Below are positions 47,108 to 59,166 of a stretch of DNA of 64,000 nucleotides, piece after piece. This DNA is from Microvelia longipes (taxonomy: Eukaryota > Arthropoda > Insecta > Hemiptera > Veliidae). The translations under genes and the position numbers were made by a program. Position 1 is the first letter of the stretch; each line of letters opens with the position of its first letter. The notes under the pieces were generated by a model, which saw only the letters and a program-made list of their open reading frames with translations, made no database searches and was not told where the DNA came from. The stretch is from assembly GCA_018340805.1 (NCBI GenBank), contig JACMZG010001914.1, positions 2,699,987 to 2,763,986 of the forward strand, read 5' to 3'.

Positions 47108-48215
47108 TATGCAAAATATATTAATAAGATATTATTGTACTGCTCTACAATACTGCTCTACAATACTGCAATACAATACTGCTCTACAATACTGCAATAG
47201 AACACTGCTTTACAATACTGCATTACTATACTGCACTACAATACTGCTCTACAATACTTTAATACAATACTGCAATACAATACTGCTCTACAATACTGCA
47301 CTACAATACTGCAATACAATACTGCAATACAATACTGCTCTACAATACTGCATTACAATACTACTGTAATACTGGATTACAATACTACTGTAATACTGGA
47401 TTTCAATACTGCACTACAATACTGCAATACAATACTGTTCTACAATACTGCAATACAATACTGCTCTACAATACTGCATTACAATACTGCACTACAATAA
47501 TGCTCTACAATACTGCAATACAATACTTTAGTACAATACTGCAATACAATAATTTAATACAATACTGCAATGCAATACTTTAATACAATACTGCATTACA
47601 ATACTGCACTTACAATACTGTTCTACAATACTGCAATACAAATATACTGCTCTAAAATACTGAACTACAATACTGCAAATACTGCCAATACAATACTGCC
47701 ACTTACAATACTGCACTGCTTTACAATACTGCAATACTATATGCACTACAATACTGCTCTACAATACTTTAATACAATACTGCAATACAATACTGCTCTA
47801 CAATACTGCACTACAATACTGCTCTACAACTACAATACAATACTGCAATACAATACTGCTCTACAATACTGGATTACAATACTACTGTTATACTGGATTA
47901 CAATACTACTGTAATACTGGATTACAATACTGCACTACAATACAGCACTACAATACTGTTCTACAATACTGCAATACAATACTGTTCTACAATACTGCAA
48001 TACAATACTGCTCTAAAATACTGCATTACAATACTGCACTACAATAATGCTCTACAATACTGCAATACAATACTTTAGTACAATACTGCAATACAATAAT
48101 TTAATACAATACTGCAATGCAATACTTAATACAATACTGCATACAATACTGCACTACAATACTGTTCTACAATACTGCAATACAATACTGCTCTACAATA
48201 CTGAACTACAATATT
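47108..48215. repeat. 13-bp repeat array (TACAATACTG + 3), block 1
   Basis: About 80 contiguous units of TACAATACTG followed by a variable triplet (mostly CTC, CAA, CAC, CAT or a TTAA variant). Occasional TACTGTAATACTGGAT units break the pattern. A higher-order repeat of roughly 520-540 bp is visible: the series around 47240-47400 recurs at 47755-47930, and 47490-47610 recurs at 48030-48150. Because 13 is not a multiple of 3, all frames stay open in places and give spurious LQYCNTIL-type peptides on both strands. Confidence 0.95.
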
Positions 48216-48594
48216 TTCTCTAAATTCATTAACTCTTTGGATTTTGACAAATTAAGTTTGTATCTAAATTTCTATCTTTATAACTTTATCTTTAAAATTT
48301 TATCTTTATAATTATTATTTTTACACATTTTTTTTTATGATTTTAAATTATTTTATAAATCAATTTACATATTTTTTTCTGTATATATAAATATCTTTAT
48401 GTATATAATTTAATTATGTGCTTATTCAAGCTACTTTGCATATCTTGTTACTCCTTAAAGAGTCAAAAATTTTACATATTTGCCCATGTTAAAATTTAGC
48501 TGATAACACATGTAATATTTGTATGGAGCATGTGAAAAAAAATAAATGCATTTTAGGTAGGGTTACTAACTTAAAAAAAAAAAAAAAAAAAAAA
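48216..48594. other. Unique AT-rich spacer with poly(A)
   Basis: A 379-bp non-repetitive interval interrupts the 13-bp array and ends in a run of about 23 A (48572-48594). This looks like a retro-inserted sequence with a poly(A) tail, but no protein or target duplication was identified. Confidence 0.5.
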
Positions 48595-48972
48595 AAATAC
48601 TGAACTACAATACTGCACTGCAATACTGCACTGCAATACTGCAATACAATACTGCTCTATAATACTGCAATACAATACTGCTCTACAATACTGCATTACA
48701 ATACTGCACTAAAATACTGCTCAACAATAGTTTACTACAATACTGCCCTACAATACTGCACTACAATACTGCAATACAATACTGCTCTGCAATACTGCTC
48801 TACAATACTGTACTACAATACCTGCTCTACAATAACTGCTCTACAATACTGCTTACAATACTGCATTACAATACTGCAATACAATACTTTAATACAATAC
48901 TGCTCTACAATACTGCACTACAATACTGCTCTACAATACTGCTCTACAATACTGCACTACAATACTGCACTA
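48595..48972. repeat. 13-bp repeat array, block 2
   Basis: About 29 more units of the TACAATACTG-type repeat, with the same variable triplets, after the spacer. Confidence 0.95.
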
Positions 48973-49450
48973 GAGTCAAGCAAAGCTCAGTTTTATGCAC
49001 TAAACTATCTACTAATAATATAAATAACTGCTCTGTGGAGTAATTTAAGAAGAAGTAAAAAATAGCTCTCCACTTAAAAGTATATTAATAAATTTACTAG
49101 ATTAAATTTCTAGTAAATTTATTAACATACTTTTTGGGGGAGAGACTATTTTTAACCTGTCTACAAAATTGTTTAGTGCATTTAATTTTGCAGAACCCAT
49201 GGAAATTGACAGACAAGTACAAGTGCTACTGTTCCCACTATGAAGCAAAAACTGAAATTTTCAGCGAAAATTGGATTGGGTAATCTAGAAAGTAAGCATG
49301 GCAAAGAAAATTCGCTTAGCTTGCGAACCACTGCGCCAAGATATTTAGTTATTTAAAACCATTTTTAGTAACGTATATCGAAATTGATCAAGTTTGATAA
49401 TAGTTATTTGTTAAACTAGGCAGGAAAAATGGAAATATTACTGAACTAGT
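48973..49450 (-). repeat. Mostly unique; SINE-like A box near 49330
   Basis: Minus strand near 49300-49340 reads TTGGCGCAGTGGTTCGCAAG then GCGAATTTTC, a good A-box consensus followed by the GCGAATTTCC word of the foldback family. No B box was found, so this is a fragment. Confidence 0.45.
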
Positions 49451-49459
49451 ATCGAAGTT

Positions 49460-49605
49460 AGCCCCGAGCCGAAGGCGAGGGTGTGCTATCTAAATACCTG
49501 CAGAGGCGAAAGCCGAGGGCAGGTAATTTTCTTTTTGATTGACGAGGCGAAGCCGAGGCAGGTAATATATAATTTGACTGACGAGTCAAAGCCGAGGAAG
49601 GCAAA
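49460..49605. repeat. ~40-bp repeat with GGCGAAGCC mini-hairpins
   Basis: GAGGCGAAAGCCGAGG (49503), GAGGCGAAGCCGAGGCAGGT (49544) and GAGTCAAAGCCGAGG (49583) recur at 39-41 bp spacing, each followed by CAGGTAAT- or AAGGCAA-like sequence. A related CCGAAGGCGAGGG is at 49469. GGCGAAGCC can form the same GAA-loop mini-hairpin as the 6.8-kb cluster. Confidence 0.75.
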
Positions 49606-50109
49606 TATACGAGTAAGTAATGTTTCCTTTCCTGCCTCGTTCCACACAATATTTTATCTGCGAACAGTAATAAATCAAAACTAGCATTCTTGAAAAACTT
49701 ATTACGTTTGTATAATCTTTAAATTTACATTTTCTTCGACCGATATTACAGATCTTATCATCGAGAAAGTTGACCACAGAGTAGCGCTCGATTTTGTGTT
49801 TGACAGTTCTTTTAAAATTACGCTAACACAATGTTTTTACTTACATTCTTTACTTTTTTTCTGAGCACCATTCTTTGAACACTTATATGCTTTGAGATAC
49901 CTACTTCCTGATTTGCCGGGTAAGTTAGGCCTCTTTGGCATTTGTAGCTATTTCCAAAACATCCGAGGGGTATGTTCGAAAAGTTCGGCTATATCTTCGA
50001 CGATATTCATCACAAAAACGCTATAGAACCGCCATAGAATTAAACTATTTTTTAAACTGTATTAAATACGGGTTCGTATGATAAAAGTAGTAAATGACTT
50101 GACAAAAAA
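49606..50109. other. No gene seen
   Basis: Short ORFs overlap on both strands without recognised domain. Confidence 0.4.
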
Positions 50110-50449
50110 GATGATGATATAACCCAAGACAAAAAGTGTTGCCTTTAATATAACCAAATAAAAGTATTTCTAATTAAAGATTTAATTACAAATTGTTTTA
50201 TTTTAATTAGTTAAATAATGTAATTATTTCATTATATAAATTATTAAATAAATTCAATAGGCTTTTTATTATAACTAATCATGTTTACAAATATTATCTA
50301 TTAACTTTCTTTACCAGCATAGGCAGGGGCGGCTGGGAAATGCTACTTTCCTGCCTAGGCAGGTAAAGTGCAGCATAGAGAAAAATATACTAGATCTCGC
50401 CTAAATTTAGTTCAGTAATGCTTCATTTTCCTGCCGTGAGCAGATAAAA
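50110..50449 (-). repeat. Inverted copy of the 35.6-kb repeat
   Basis: Reverse complement of 35579-35929 with scattered differences; AACCCAAGACAAAAAGTGTT at the left and CCGTGAGCAGATAAAA at the right. Confidence 0.85.
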
Positions 50450-51063
50450 AATATTTATTCGTTCGAAAGATAGCGCATTCAAAAGAAATGGGCTAGAAAT
50501 ACATGTTATTGTTGACGTCATAATTTCTAACAAACAATAGGCCTCGTAACCTCCCCAACATCTCGCGATATGCTAAGTTTCGTTTCGATTTGAGAAAGCC
50601 TTGCAGAGTTATCTACAAATGGATAATAAAATTAAAGAAAAAAATACTTTATGAAATCTGCACGGGTTTCTATAGAGTGCTAGGGGTGCTCAAATCATCA
50701 AAGATGATCGAAGATCACCCAATGTATTATAAAAACTTCTAGAATAAATGTTATAAAACTGATGGAAGCTTTTAAGGGTAGAGTTTAATTATTATTAAAA
50801 AAACCTTCTTAAACACTTCAATCCTTTACGAATCGGAACAAGATTTTTTAATTTGACAGGTGCGAAACTCCAATTTTGTTTTATCTTTTAAAAAAAGACT
50901 TTAGATGCTAAAAAATACAATAAAATAATTAAAAAAAATTAAAAGTAAAATAGGGAAGCGGATTATTAAAACTTAAAAGGGCCAATTTAACTAAATCCCT
51001 ATGACTCTATATGCATCAGTGTGACATAATATTGTAATATTCCATTAAAAATTAAACATAGTG
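50450..51063. other. No gene; dispersed-repeat scrap
   Basis: TTCGTTCGAAAGATAGCGCA and CTAGAAATACATG match 2675-2715. AAGTTTCGTTTCGATTTGAG matches 34497-34515. These scraps define another dispersed repeat whose limits are unclear. Confidence 0.45.
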
Positions 51064-51500
51064 NNNNNNNNNNNNNNNNNNNNNNNNNNNNNNNNNNNNN
51101 NNNNNNNNNNNNNNNNNNNNNNNNNNNNNNNNNNNNNNNNNNNNNNNNNNNNNNNNNNNNNNNNNNNNNNNNNNNNNNNNNNNNNNNNNNNNNNNNNNNN
51201 NNNNNNNNNNNNNNNNNNNNNNNNNNNNNNNNNNNNNNNNNNNNNNNNNNNNNNNNNNNNNNNNNNNNNNNNNNNNNNNNNNNNNNNNNNNNNNNNNNNN
51301 NNNNNNNNNNNNNNNNNNNNNNNNNNNNNNNNNNNNNNNNNNNNNNNNNNNNNNNNNNNNNNNNNNNNNNNNNNNNNNNNNNNNNNNNNNNNNNNNNNNN
51401 NNNNNNNNNNNNNNNNNNNNNNNNNNNNNNNNNNNNNNNNNNNNNNNNNNNNNNNNNNNNNNNNNNNNNNNNNNNNNNNNNNNNNNNNNNNNNNNNNNNN
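51064..51500. other. Assembly gap (437 N)
   Basis: Run of N flanked on the right by a microsatellite. ORFs drawn across it are meaningless. Confidence 1.

Positions 51501-51544
<44 letters not shown>
51501..51544. repeat. (AT)n(GT)n microsatellite at gap edge
   Basis: Alternating TA then TG repeat; probably the cause of the gap. Confidence 0.95.
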
Positions 51545-51546
<2 letters not shown>

Positions 51547-51562
51547 GGATTCATGTAATGAC

Positions 51563-51582
51563 TCCGCTCGATGCTGCTTAAC
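51563..51582 (-). repeat. Scrap of the 5S-like module
   Basis: TCCGCTCGATGCTGCTTAAC is the reverse complement of the module's GTTAAGCAGCATCGAGCG part. The rest is missing. Confidence 0.5.
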
Positions 51583-51995
51583 ATTGGAGATAAGATACTC
51601 CGTGGATATAGCAGCCGTGTTAAAACGAGTAGGGATTTATGTAAGATTTAGTAAGGTCTGCGTACCCTTTAAATTTGACAACGTTTCCATTGTGGAGCTG
51701 GCTTAATCTCTTCCTATTACTCTATGAATTTGACCTTAATCGAAATCAAACGCATTAGAGTGTTAATTAAATCTAAAAGAAATGTGTAAATAAATATTTA
51801 TTGAAAGTTTCTATATTAAATTTATTAATTTTCAAAATATGAATAAACTCGTAATTATTCATTTTAAGTTTATCATTCTTTGTTACAGTTTCTATTTTAT
51901 TATGAGCTGTCATCTCTGAGACATGATCGACGTTTATTCAGTTCTGAGTAGAGTCTCGTAAAAATATATAGAAGGGTTATCCAATATAATTTATA

Positions 51996-52080
51996 CAATA
52001 AACTCTACATCACATTGACCCGCGTCATCTACATTGACGCGGTCACCACCGGAAGACCTAAATCTTCAATAAACTCTACA
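51996..52080 (+). mobile_element. 57-bp truncated retroelement insertion with TSD
   Basis: CAATAAACTCTACA at 51996-52009 and 52067-52080 are perfect 14-bp repeats. The insert's last ~42 bases equal the 3' end of the 144-bp hammerhead insertion (32941-32982). Its first ~16 bases (TCACATTGACCCGCGT) resemble an inverted copy of the internal TGACGCGGTCA word, so a 5' rearrangement is likely. The hammerhead part is absent. Confidence 0.85.
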
Positions 52081-52562
52081 AATTTTATTGCAAACAGTTT
52101 AAGTGTTCAAAAAATAATAAGTTTATGCTATTTGTAAAAGAGATAAAATAAAACTATCAATAAGGAAAGACAATTTCCTAAAGTTTTTTTATACTTTAAG
52201 CTTTTAAAACCTCAAAAAAGTTTATTTTTACAAATTTTGTTTTTCACGTATATTGTAAAAAAAAACTTGGGGCAATAACTTTCTCACGATAGAAATTTCA
52301 TCTCAGTAACAAATTTGTTGGAAGTGGAGTTTTTGAAGAAATAGATAGTTTTGTTTCGATTTTGAGACTTTAGCTGCGAAACAAATCATCCGTGGTATGA
52401 GAAAAAACTTTGGCCTTACATCATTTTCACACTCTGCTTCGCTTCAGCAGTAAAACTGGTTAAAGTTTTATACCACTAGTTTATGATTTATGTCTAAATT
52501 TGAAATATACGACCAAAAAGAAATAGAGTGATAAATATAACTTGCCCACAAAATGCACAGTT
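52081..52562. other. No gene seen
   Basis: AT-rich. TTCGCTTCAGCAG near 52439 is a weak relative of the mini-hairpin motif. Confidence 0.4.
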
Positions 52563-52700
52563 GTGATACATTTTTAACTCGCTGATACATTTTTGACTCG
52601 CTGATACATTTTTGACTCGCTGATACATTTTTGACTTGCTGATACATTTTTGACTCGCTGATACATTTTTTGACTCGCTGATACATTTTTGATATCGCTG
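52563..52700. repeat. 19-bp tandem repeat, seven copies
   Basis: TGATACATTTTTGACTCGC starts at 52564, 52583, 52602 and onward at 19-20 bp steps; one unit has an extra T. Minus-frame SASQKCISE peptides are artefacts. Confidence 0.95.
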
Positions 52701-52806
52701 AATGCTAAGCTCATTGATTCTTAACTGTTGGGTCGCTCTCCTTAAAGGGGCTGCTAAGGAATTTTTTAGAGAATTTGCCAAAAAAAAGCTTTCTGATTAA
52801 AAAATG

Positions 52807-52958
52807 ACAATTCTGTACGAGGTACCTCTGAACAATCCTGTACGGGGTACCTCTGAACAATCCTGTACCGAGTACCTCTGAACAATCATGTACCGGGTAC
52901 CTCTGAACAATCCTGTACGGGATACCTCTGAACAATCCTGTACAGGGAACCTCTGAAC
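52807..52958. repeat. 25-bp tandem repeat, six copies
   Basis: GGTACCTCTGAACAATCCTG-type units start at exact 25-bp steps (52821, 52846, 52871, 52896, 52921, 52946). The last unit runs directly into the adjacent 5S-module repeat (CCTCTGAACTTTTCCTCATT), so the array grew from that element's right end. Confidence 0.95.
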
Positions 52959-53210
52959 TTTTCCTCATTACATCGGATTCGGTATGCTCATACTCCCTAC
53001 TTCGAACTCGCTTCGCTTCTCATCAGAATATACATGTCGTTCAATTTATACTTCAACACATGTTTGGAATCGCTTCGCTCGTCCTCAGACAGTAAATACA
53101 TTTGTTACACTCCCAGCGGTCACCCATCCAGGCACTGATATCGCTCCAATGTGTTTTATCTCCCTAAGGACGTAAAGCACGTTTACGGGGCCAGGACGCT
53201 ACATATGAAA
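52955..53210 (-). mobile_element. 5S-module repeat, right half, minus strand
   Basis: CTTTTCCTCATTACATCGGA, CTCGCTTCGCTTCTCATCAG and GAATCGCTTCGCTCGTCCTC precede a 5S-like module at 53111-53155. The left half of the family is missing. Confidence 0.8.
53111..53155 (-). ncRNA. 5S rRNA-derived module (copy 6)
   Basis: The reverse complement contains CTGGATGGGTGACCGCTGGG, an excellent 5S C-box match, preceded by GATATCAGTGC. The A-box side is replaced after GGAGCGATATC. Confidence 0.75.
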
Positions 53211-54820
53211 CCCTGATTTACAACACAAGTCATAAGTAAAAGAATTCAAGACTATCAAAGAGAAACATTAAAAATTTTTAGTCAGTACACATACCGTCTA
53301 GGTATAGATGTCTAGATTTATAGACTAGCTAAATGTTCTTTATATCTTCATCTGTAAAGCATAGAAAAACTGCCTTAACCTGAAGAAAAAGTACGCAAAC
53401 AAAACAAAACAGAAATAATAAAACAAGGATCAACAAGAAAAACCATTTGAAAAACATCTAACATTATATTACTTTGTACGTAAAGTCTTTAATAGGTCTA
53501 AAATGTTTACATTATTCCCTTCAATCAAAGATGTTGTCATTAAGAGGTCTGAAAACTTTACTTTATTCCCTACAAGAGATGAAATCTTTTAAAGTGCTTC
53601 GGGAACCAAAACAAAGCTTATTGTTCCGTCATCTTGAGCTTCGCCAATTTGTCTAGACAAAGCAATTCAAATCCATTAACGTAATTGCAGCTTTTTCCAT
53701 CAATTTTTCTTTTAAAAAGAAGGATAATTTTTCTAAGAAGCGAAACCGTAGTGAAAAGGAGAAACTCAATTTGGACATAAATAATAATAAACAAAGATCT
53801 AAAATAATGGAGGATCTAAGTAATGTTGCCAAGACCTGAAGGCAACCCTGCAAAATTTGCCCGCGCGTTTCAACTCTAACCGTTTCTACATGGCAATTTT
53901 CATTTTATTTATTTTGTACCAATCTCTTTTTATATTGATTAAAGAACATGTATATTATTATAAATGCATATATTAGTAATGTAAATTTATATACATAAGA
54001 ATATAGCTTATAATATTTAATTTTATGATTATAATATCTTTTGACTTAAATATAAATTATCTTAATCAGCTTAGGAAAGCAAGTCATCGTTTTGGCCTAC
54101 GCCATAACTGTTTGACTGTTAGCTTTAATATTTTTTTTTAAAAGACATACAATTTGAAAAAGACGTTTTAAAAATATTTAAAGTCATTTTCTAAAAATTT
54201 AAGAACATTAAAAATCCTTTTTTTAAAGGAGTACCAACCCTTGTAAAAAAATTGCAACAAAAAATGTTACTTTTAACAACACTGTTATAACCTACTTAAA
54301 CAATAAGACCGAAAAAAGGTTACAAAAAAAACTTCCCCGCAGACGTGATCCAACTTAATTAGATTTCATTCCTGGGCCAACTAAGAGAAAAAAGCTCAAA
54401 AAAAGAAAAAGCTTAAAAAATTCCTGGGAAAACGTTGAAAAGGGAGATTATCTTAGGAAAACCTTTACTGTTTAACTTTACCAAAAATTCTTGAAATTTC
54501 TGGCTTAAGATTCTTTAGACGAATTTCGTTTACTTAAAGAATTTTTATCAATCTGGACCGAAGTGCAAAAGAAGTCTAGTGAACTCCAGTAGAAATTGAT
54601 GCGACATTCGAATCGATACATGTTTATTGGGAAACTAAATCTAATATTGGTAAATAAAAAATAAATGATAAAAATAATAATATAATATATAAATACTAAT
54701 AATATAATAACTCTTATATAAACACGAGCATTGGTTAAGCTTTGCTATTGAAAGTTGTTATTGAGCTCGCAACACAACTATTTGAACGGATCAGATCATT
54801 CTGAGTTTGGGATGAGGCAT
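53211..54820. other. No gene seen
   Basis: AT-rich. Short ORFs near 53474-53853 have no recognised domain. A 1.6-kb interval with no clear repeat. Confidence 0.4.
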
Positions 54821-54849
54821 CATCCTGAGTTGGGACAATCTCAGGGTCG

Positions 54850-55030
54850 AGATAACATCGGCAGTGTTTTTATTAACATCGTTTCTTTTAACCTTGAAAG
54901 CCTGTAAATGAATGCGTTGTTATGTCAGTGGTTGAATGGAGTGTAGTAAACTCCGGTGAATTTTAACATGTTAACTAGATTTGCTTCTATGAGATAACAT
55001 CAGGCAAATGAATGGAAATTGTAACCACCT
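54850..55030 (+). mobile_element. LTR fragment, left of the R1-type LINE
   Basis: GAGATAACATCGGCAG, CTTTTAACCTTGAA, CTGTAAATGAATGCGTTGTT and TTACCACCTT-like words align collinearly with the first ~190 bp of the LTR at 58242. Divergence is around one base in seven by eye. The LINE begins directly after it. Confidence 0.8.
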
Positions 55031-55449
55031 TTAGACGAGCCTGGTTACGCAGAAACAATCCCAGACTATCTCTTTCGTTTCAGAATCTTCGAAAGAAGAA
55101 TATGCAACTGGAGAGTCCCTGAAGATTATACAGCCAGCGATCACCAATATATTCAGTTTCGATATAAGACAAAACGCAGGGAAAATTAAAGAAACCCGGA
55201 CCAAAACCAAGATGGAACATTAGAAACATGGACAGCGATATTTTTTCCATGATGTCTTGACGGGCGCTAAAAATCGAATTAACAGAAATAGTATAAAGCG
55301 AAGTGCGAACGCATTAATAGTCTCATCAACGACTGGATTAATTCTAGAGCCTGTGACGCCTCCATGCCCGCGTCAGACAAGATAAGGGTAACAAACCGGT
55401 AATACTGGTGGACAGACGAGTCGCAGAGCTCACCGTAAAACATTGCCAC

Positions 55450-55506
55450 AAATGGCCCCCCCCCCCCTTTTTGGAAAAGGGAAAGGGGGGGGGTTTTGCC
55501 CCCCAG
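55450..55506. repeat. Poly(C)/poly(G) hairpin inside LINE
   Basis: A run of C, then CTTTTTGGAAAAGGGAAAG, then runs of G and again C can fold back on itself. It replaces coding sequence expected between the endonuclease and RT domains, so it may be an expansion or an assembly error. Confidence 0.6.
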
Positions 55507-57610
55507 AAGCCAATAACGAAATCGAAAGACCAAATAAATTGGCGTCTTAATAAATATGCACGGAAAGCCCCTTCGCCGAGCTTTAAGAAGAAAAGAAAAT
55601 CTGAGTGTTGGAGACAACTGGTAAAGGATATCGACTCAGACCCCTGGGCCTAACGGCTATACAGACTTGTAATGAAAACACTAGGTCGATTGAACGTCAT
55701 AAAAGTCATGAAATGGATAAGTTCGCGAATGGAAAAATTATCGATACAGAAACTGTTCCCATCTCACACCAACTAAGGATAATAGATCCCATTAGAGAAT
55801 GTCGACAATTGTCCCCCCTTTACCCTCGCAGACTAGAGGAAGCGGTTTTATCTATGAAGGACAAAAAGCGCCTGGCCAGCGGATCCATCAGAAGCCTTAA
55901 AGGAAGTACTAAAACATAAACCATCCTTCTACTGGACATGTACAACTCCTGCCTCAAATCGAAGGTATATTCTATTCTGAATGGAAAGAGGTCGTCTCGT
56001 TTTAATAAACAAAGGTAAGGGAGGACCCTGACAAGCCTCATCGTACCGCCTTTATGCATGCTAGATACAGCTGGGAAAGTGCTCGAAAAAACTTTTAAGC
56101 AAGAATGAGTCCGCAATAACTTCCTCAGGAGACTTGCAAACCGCAGCAGTTTGGTTTCAGATCAGGTCTTTCTATACCAAGATGCAATAAGGCAGATCCC
56201 TGAGGCTGTCTCGCTGCAGAGAATCATAGTTCCCGATGCAAAGAGTAGTGTTGCTAGTAACATTAGACGTAAGAACGCTTTTCTCAGTTAGGATTGCGCG
56301 ACATGATAAGGCTCTCGAAGACTTTCAAAGTTACCAAAAATACATTTAAATATTGAACGATTATCTCAATGAATAGGCCTCCTCTAAGTGACACAAAAGA
56401 TGGACAGAAAAAACAAAAATTACAGCTGGTGCGCGCAGGGATCTATCCTTGGCCCTGACTTGGAACATAGTATATGAATGAACTTCTCGAATTGCTCTGC
56501 CAGATGAATGCAAATTAATCGCATATGCAGACGATATAGCAGCATTATCATAGCCCGAGACGCAGAACTGGCCCAAATAAAGTTCAACAAATTATGAGAA
56601 TCATTATACGATGGATGTCTAACCATGGCCTTTCCTTAGCACTGAACAAAACCGAAGCCATATTCTTAACTAAGGAGAATTCCTAACAATGATCCCAGTC
56701 CAAGTCGGGAACGAAGTAGTCACCAGCAAGCCAACTGTTAAGTACCTTGGAGTTACCATTGACGTAAAGATGAAATTCCTAGATCATCTAAAAATAGCTG
56801 CAGAAAAAACTTCACTGCGAGTGCGGGACTTGGAAGGCTAATGTCTAACATCGGAGGCCCGAGAGCAAGCAAGAGAAGATTACTAATGTCATCAAGTCAA
56901 TCTATTATTGTACGGAGCAGAAATCTGGCCGATGTTCTTAGCAAAAAAAGCTACAAAAAAATCGTAGCGCGATCAAAGGAAATCAGTCTTGAGGGTGCTT
57001 CTGCATACCGAACGGTCTCCGAACCAGCTGTTTTAGTAATTGCAGCGTCATTCCCATTGACCTGCTAGCTATAGAGCGAAAGAGAGTGTACGAAAGAAAA
57101 TAGAAGCCAATCATAATGCAGTACGAAAAGAAGAAAGAGATAGAACCTGGGGCGGTGGCAACTTTCATGGGATGAGGAGCAAAGAGGCCGCTGGACATGG
57201 CGCCTGATAAAAGATATCAAATCATGGGTAGACCGAACGCATGGAGAAGTAGGTTTCTACATAACACAGCTCCTTAGTGGGCACGGATATTTTTAGGTCC
57301 TACTTACACAAAATCGGGAAAGCATCAGTCTTCTGATTGTCTCTATTGCCCTGGTCTCATTGACAACGTAGAACATACTTTATTTGATTGTACTAAATGG
57401 ACCAACGAGAGACTAAATCTAACCCTGATATATGGGCCAATCACACCCGACACCATAGTAAATGTCATGCTGAAAAACGAGGATCGTGGGAAATGATCAT
57501 ACTTTTGCTGAGACCATCCTGCGAGCTAAAAAGATGATCTAGACAATGTTTTATAGGAACAGGAACACTATACCAATACTGTAGTTATAAATTTATTTAT
57601 TTATTTTTAT

Positions 57611-57910
<300 letters not shown>

Positions 57911-58241
57911 TCAGGTTTTGAGGTTGGTTCTAGGCGTTGCAGATTTCTTTGCAACGTCTAGACCCACATTAAAGCTCTGACAAAAGGAGACATAGGGGGG
58001 TAACATGGGAGGGAGCCGGAAGGCTCAAGATAAGACCTAGCCTGAAGTAATGTGAATAACGGTTCCAGGCTAGGTTTAAGGGGTTTCGCGGAGTGAGTTT
58101 TAGTTGGTATGAGGCAGACCCTGAGTCCAACACTGTTGACAGACCGCTGTCTTCGTGCGTAATGCATTTCTCTCTCTTTTTGGTAACATTTTTCCCGCAA
58201 GAAAAATTTTGCCAAAAAAAAAAAAAAAAAAAAAAAAAAAT

Positions 58242-59059
58242 GAGATAACATCGGCAGATGTTTTTTAATTAACATGTTCTTTTAACCTTGAACCCTGTAA
58301 ATGAATGCGTTGTTATGTCAGTGTGAATGAGTGTGAGTGAAACCGTGAATTTAACATGTCCAATTAGATTATGTTTCAATGAGCACACGTGCCGATATGA
58401 TTGGTTCTGGAAGGGTTACCACCTTGGCTATTTAAGCTAGCTCTGGAGACCAATCGACAGAGTAACAGTTCAGAGAGTAATAGAGAGAGAGTCGTCAGAG
58501 AGTAATCGAGAGAGAGTTGTCAGGTAGTGATAGGAGAGTCGTCGAGAAGTGTTAGGAGTGATAAGAGAGAGTTGTCAAGCAGTGATAGAGAGTAATCGAG
58601 AGAGAGTTGTCAAGAAGTGATAGAAGAGTTAATAGAGTAGTAACAATACAGTAATCAGATAGTCATTTAATAGTACGGTTTCAGTAACCAATTAGTATCA
58701 GCTTGAGAATCGAGTAAGAGATAAGATGCTCCTCACATTTATCGTCGCAGCGACCTGTAAGTAATTCTTTGTCTTATAGTAGAGTTTACCGTTTGTATGT
58801 GCATAGTAATTGATTAACTTATAAACTGACTGATCTTACCTAGACCTGTTAAGCATACCTGATACCATTAAATATATATGTCAACTTACATTTATCAATA
58901 AACGTATTAACTCTGAATGCTACTTATGTTTTTCTGATTAACACCCTGATATCTTTCAGACTTAGTTAGGCCAGGATTCCTAGTCAAAGGAGTCCCCTTT
59001 TTCTGTGGGGTTCCGGATTGGCCATCCGGTGTGAGTTCACCCAAAGCCCCACGGTTAAA
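58242..59059 (+). mobile_element. Long terminal repeat of a gypsy/errantivirus-like element
   Basis: ~820 bp ending immediately before a primer binding site. It contains a TATA-like CTATTTAAG near 58427, a purine-rich minisatellite of AGAGAGAGTTGTCAG-type units (58465-58630), an AATAAA signal at 58898 and a GTGGGG...CCCCAC inverted pair at its 3' end. The first 190 bp are duplicated at 54850-55030; the last 40 bp (59020-59059) recur exactly at 59970-60009. The exact left end is uncertain because of the LINE junction. Confidence 0.75.
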
Positions 59060-59060
59060 G

Positions 59061-59078
59061 TGGCGCAGTCGGTAGGAC
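59061..59078 (+). promoter_or_regulatory. Retrotransposon primer binding site
   Basis: TGGCGCAGTCGGTAGGAC matches the tRNA-Ser-type primer binding site used by 17.6/297-like insect gypsy elements. It starts one base or so after the LTR end, which fixes the LTR boundary and orientation. Confidence 0.85.
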
Positions 59079-59166
59079 CTTAAATTGAAATTTTGGGTGA
59101 TGAAGTAAGTAGTAAATATTAAGTCTGAAAATATCAACTAGGAATTAAAAAGAAAACTGACCAGAC

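Noticed and set aside
47109..48311. ORFs with LQYCNTIL-type repeats on both strands
   Set aside because: Produced by the 13-bp array, which lacks stops in several frames.
51045..51584. Long ORFs spanning the N gap
   Set aside because: Unknown bases were read as open; meaningless.
55279..57198. Multiple short ORFs on both strands
   Set aside because: Those on the plus strand are pieces of the decayed LINE; those on the minus strand are its shadows.
59055..59080. tRNA A box at TGGCGCAGTCGG
   Set aside because: No B box follows and it abuts an LTR end; it is the retrotransposon primer binding site.
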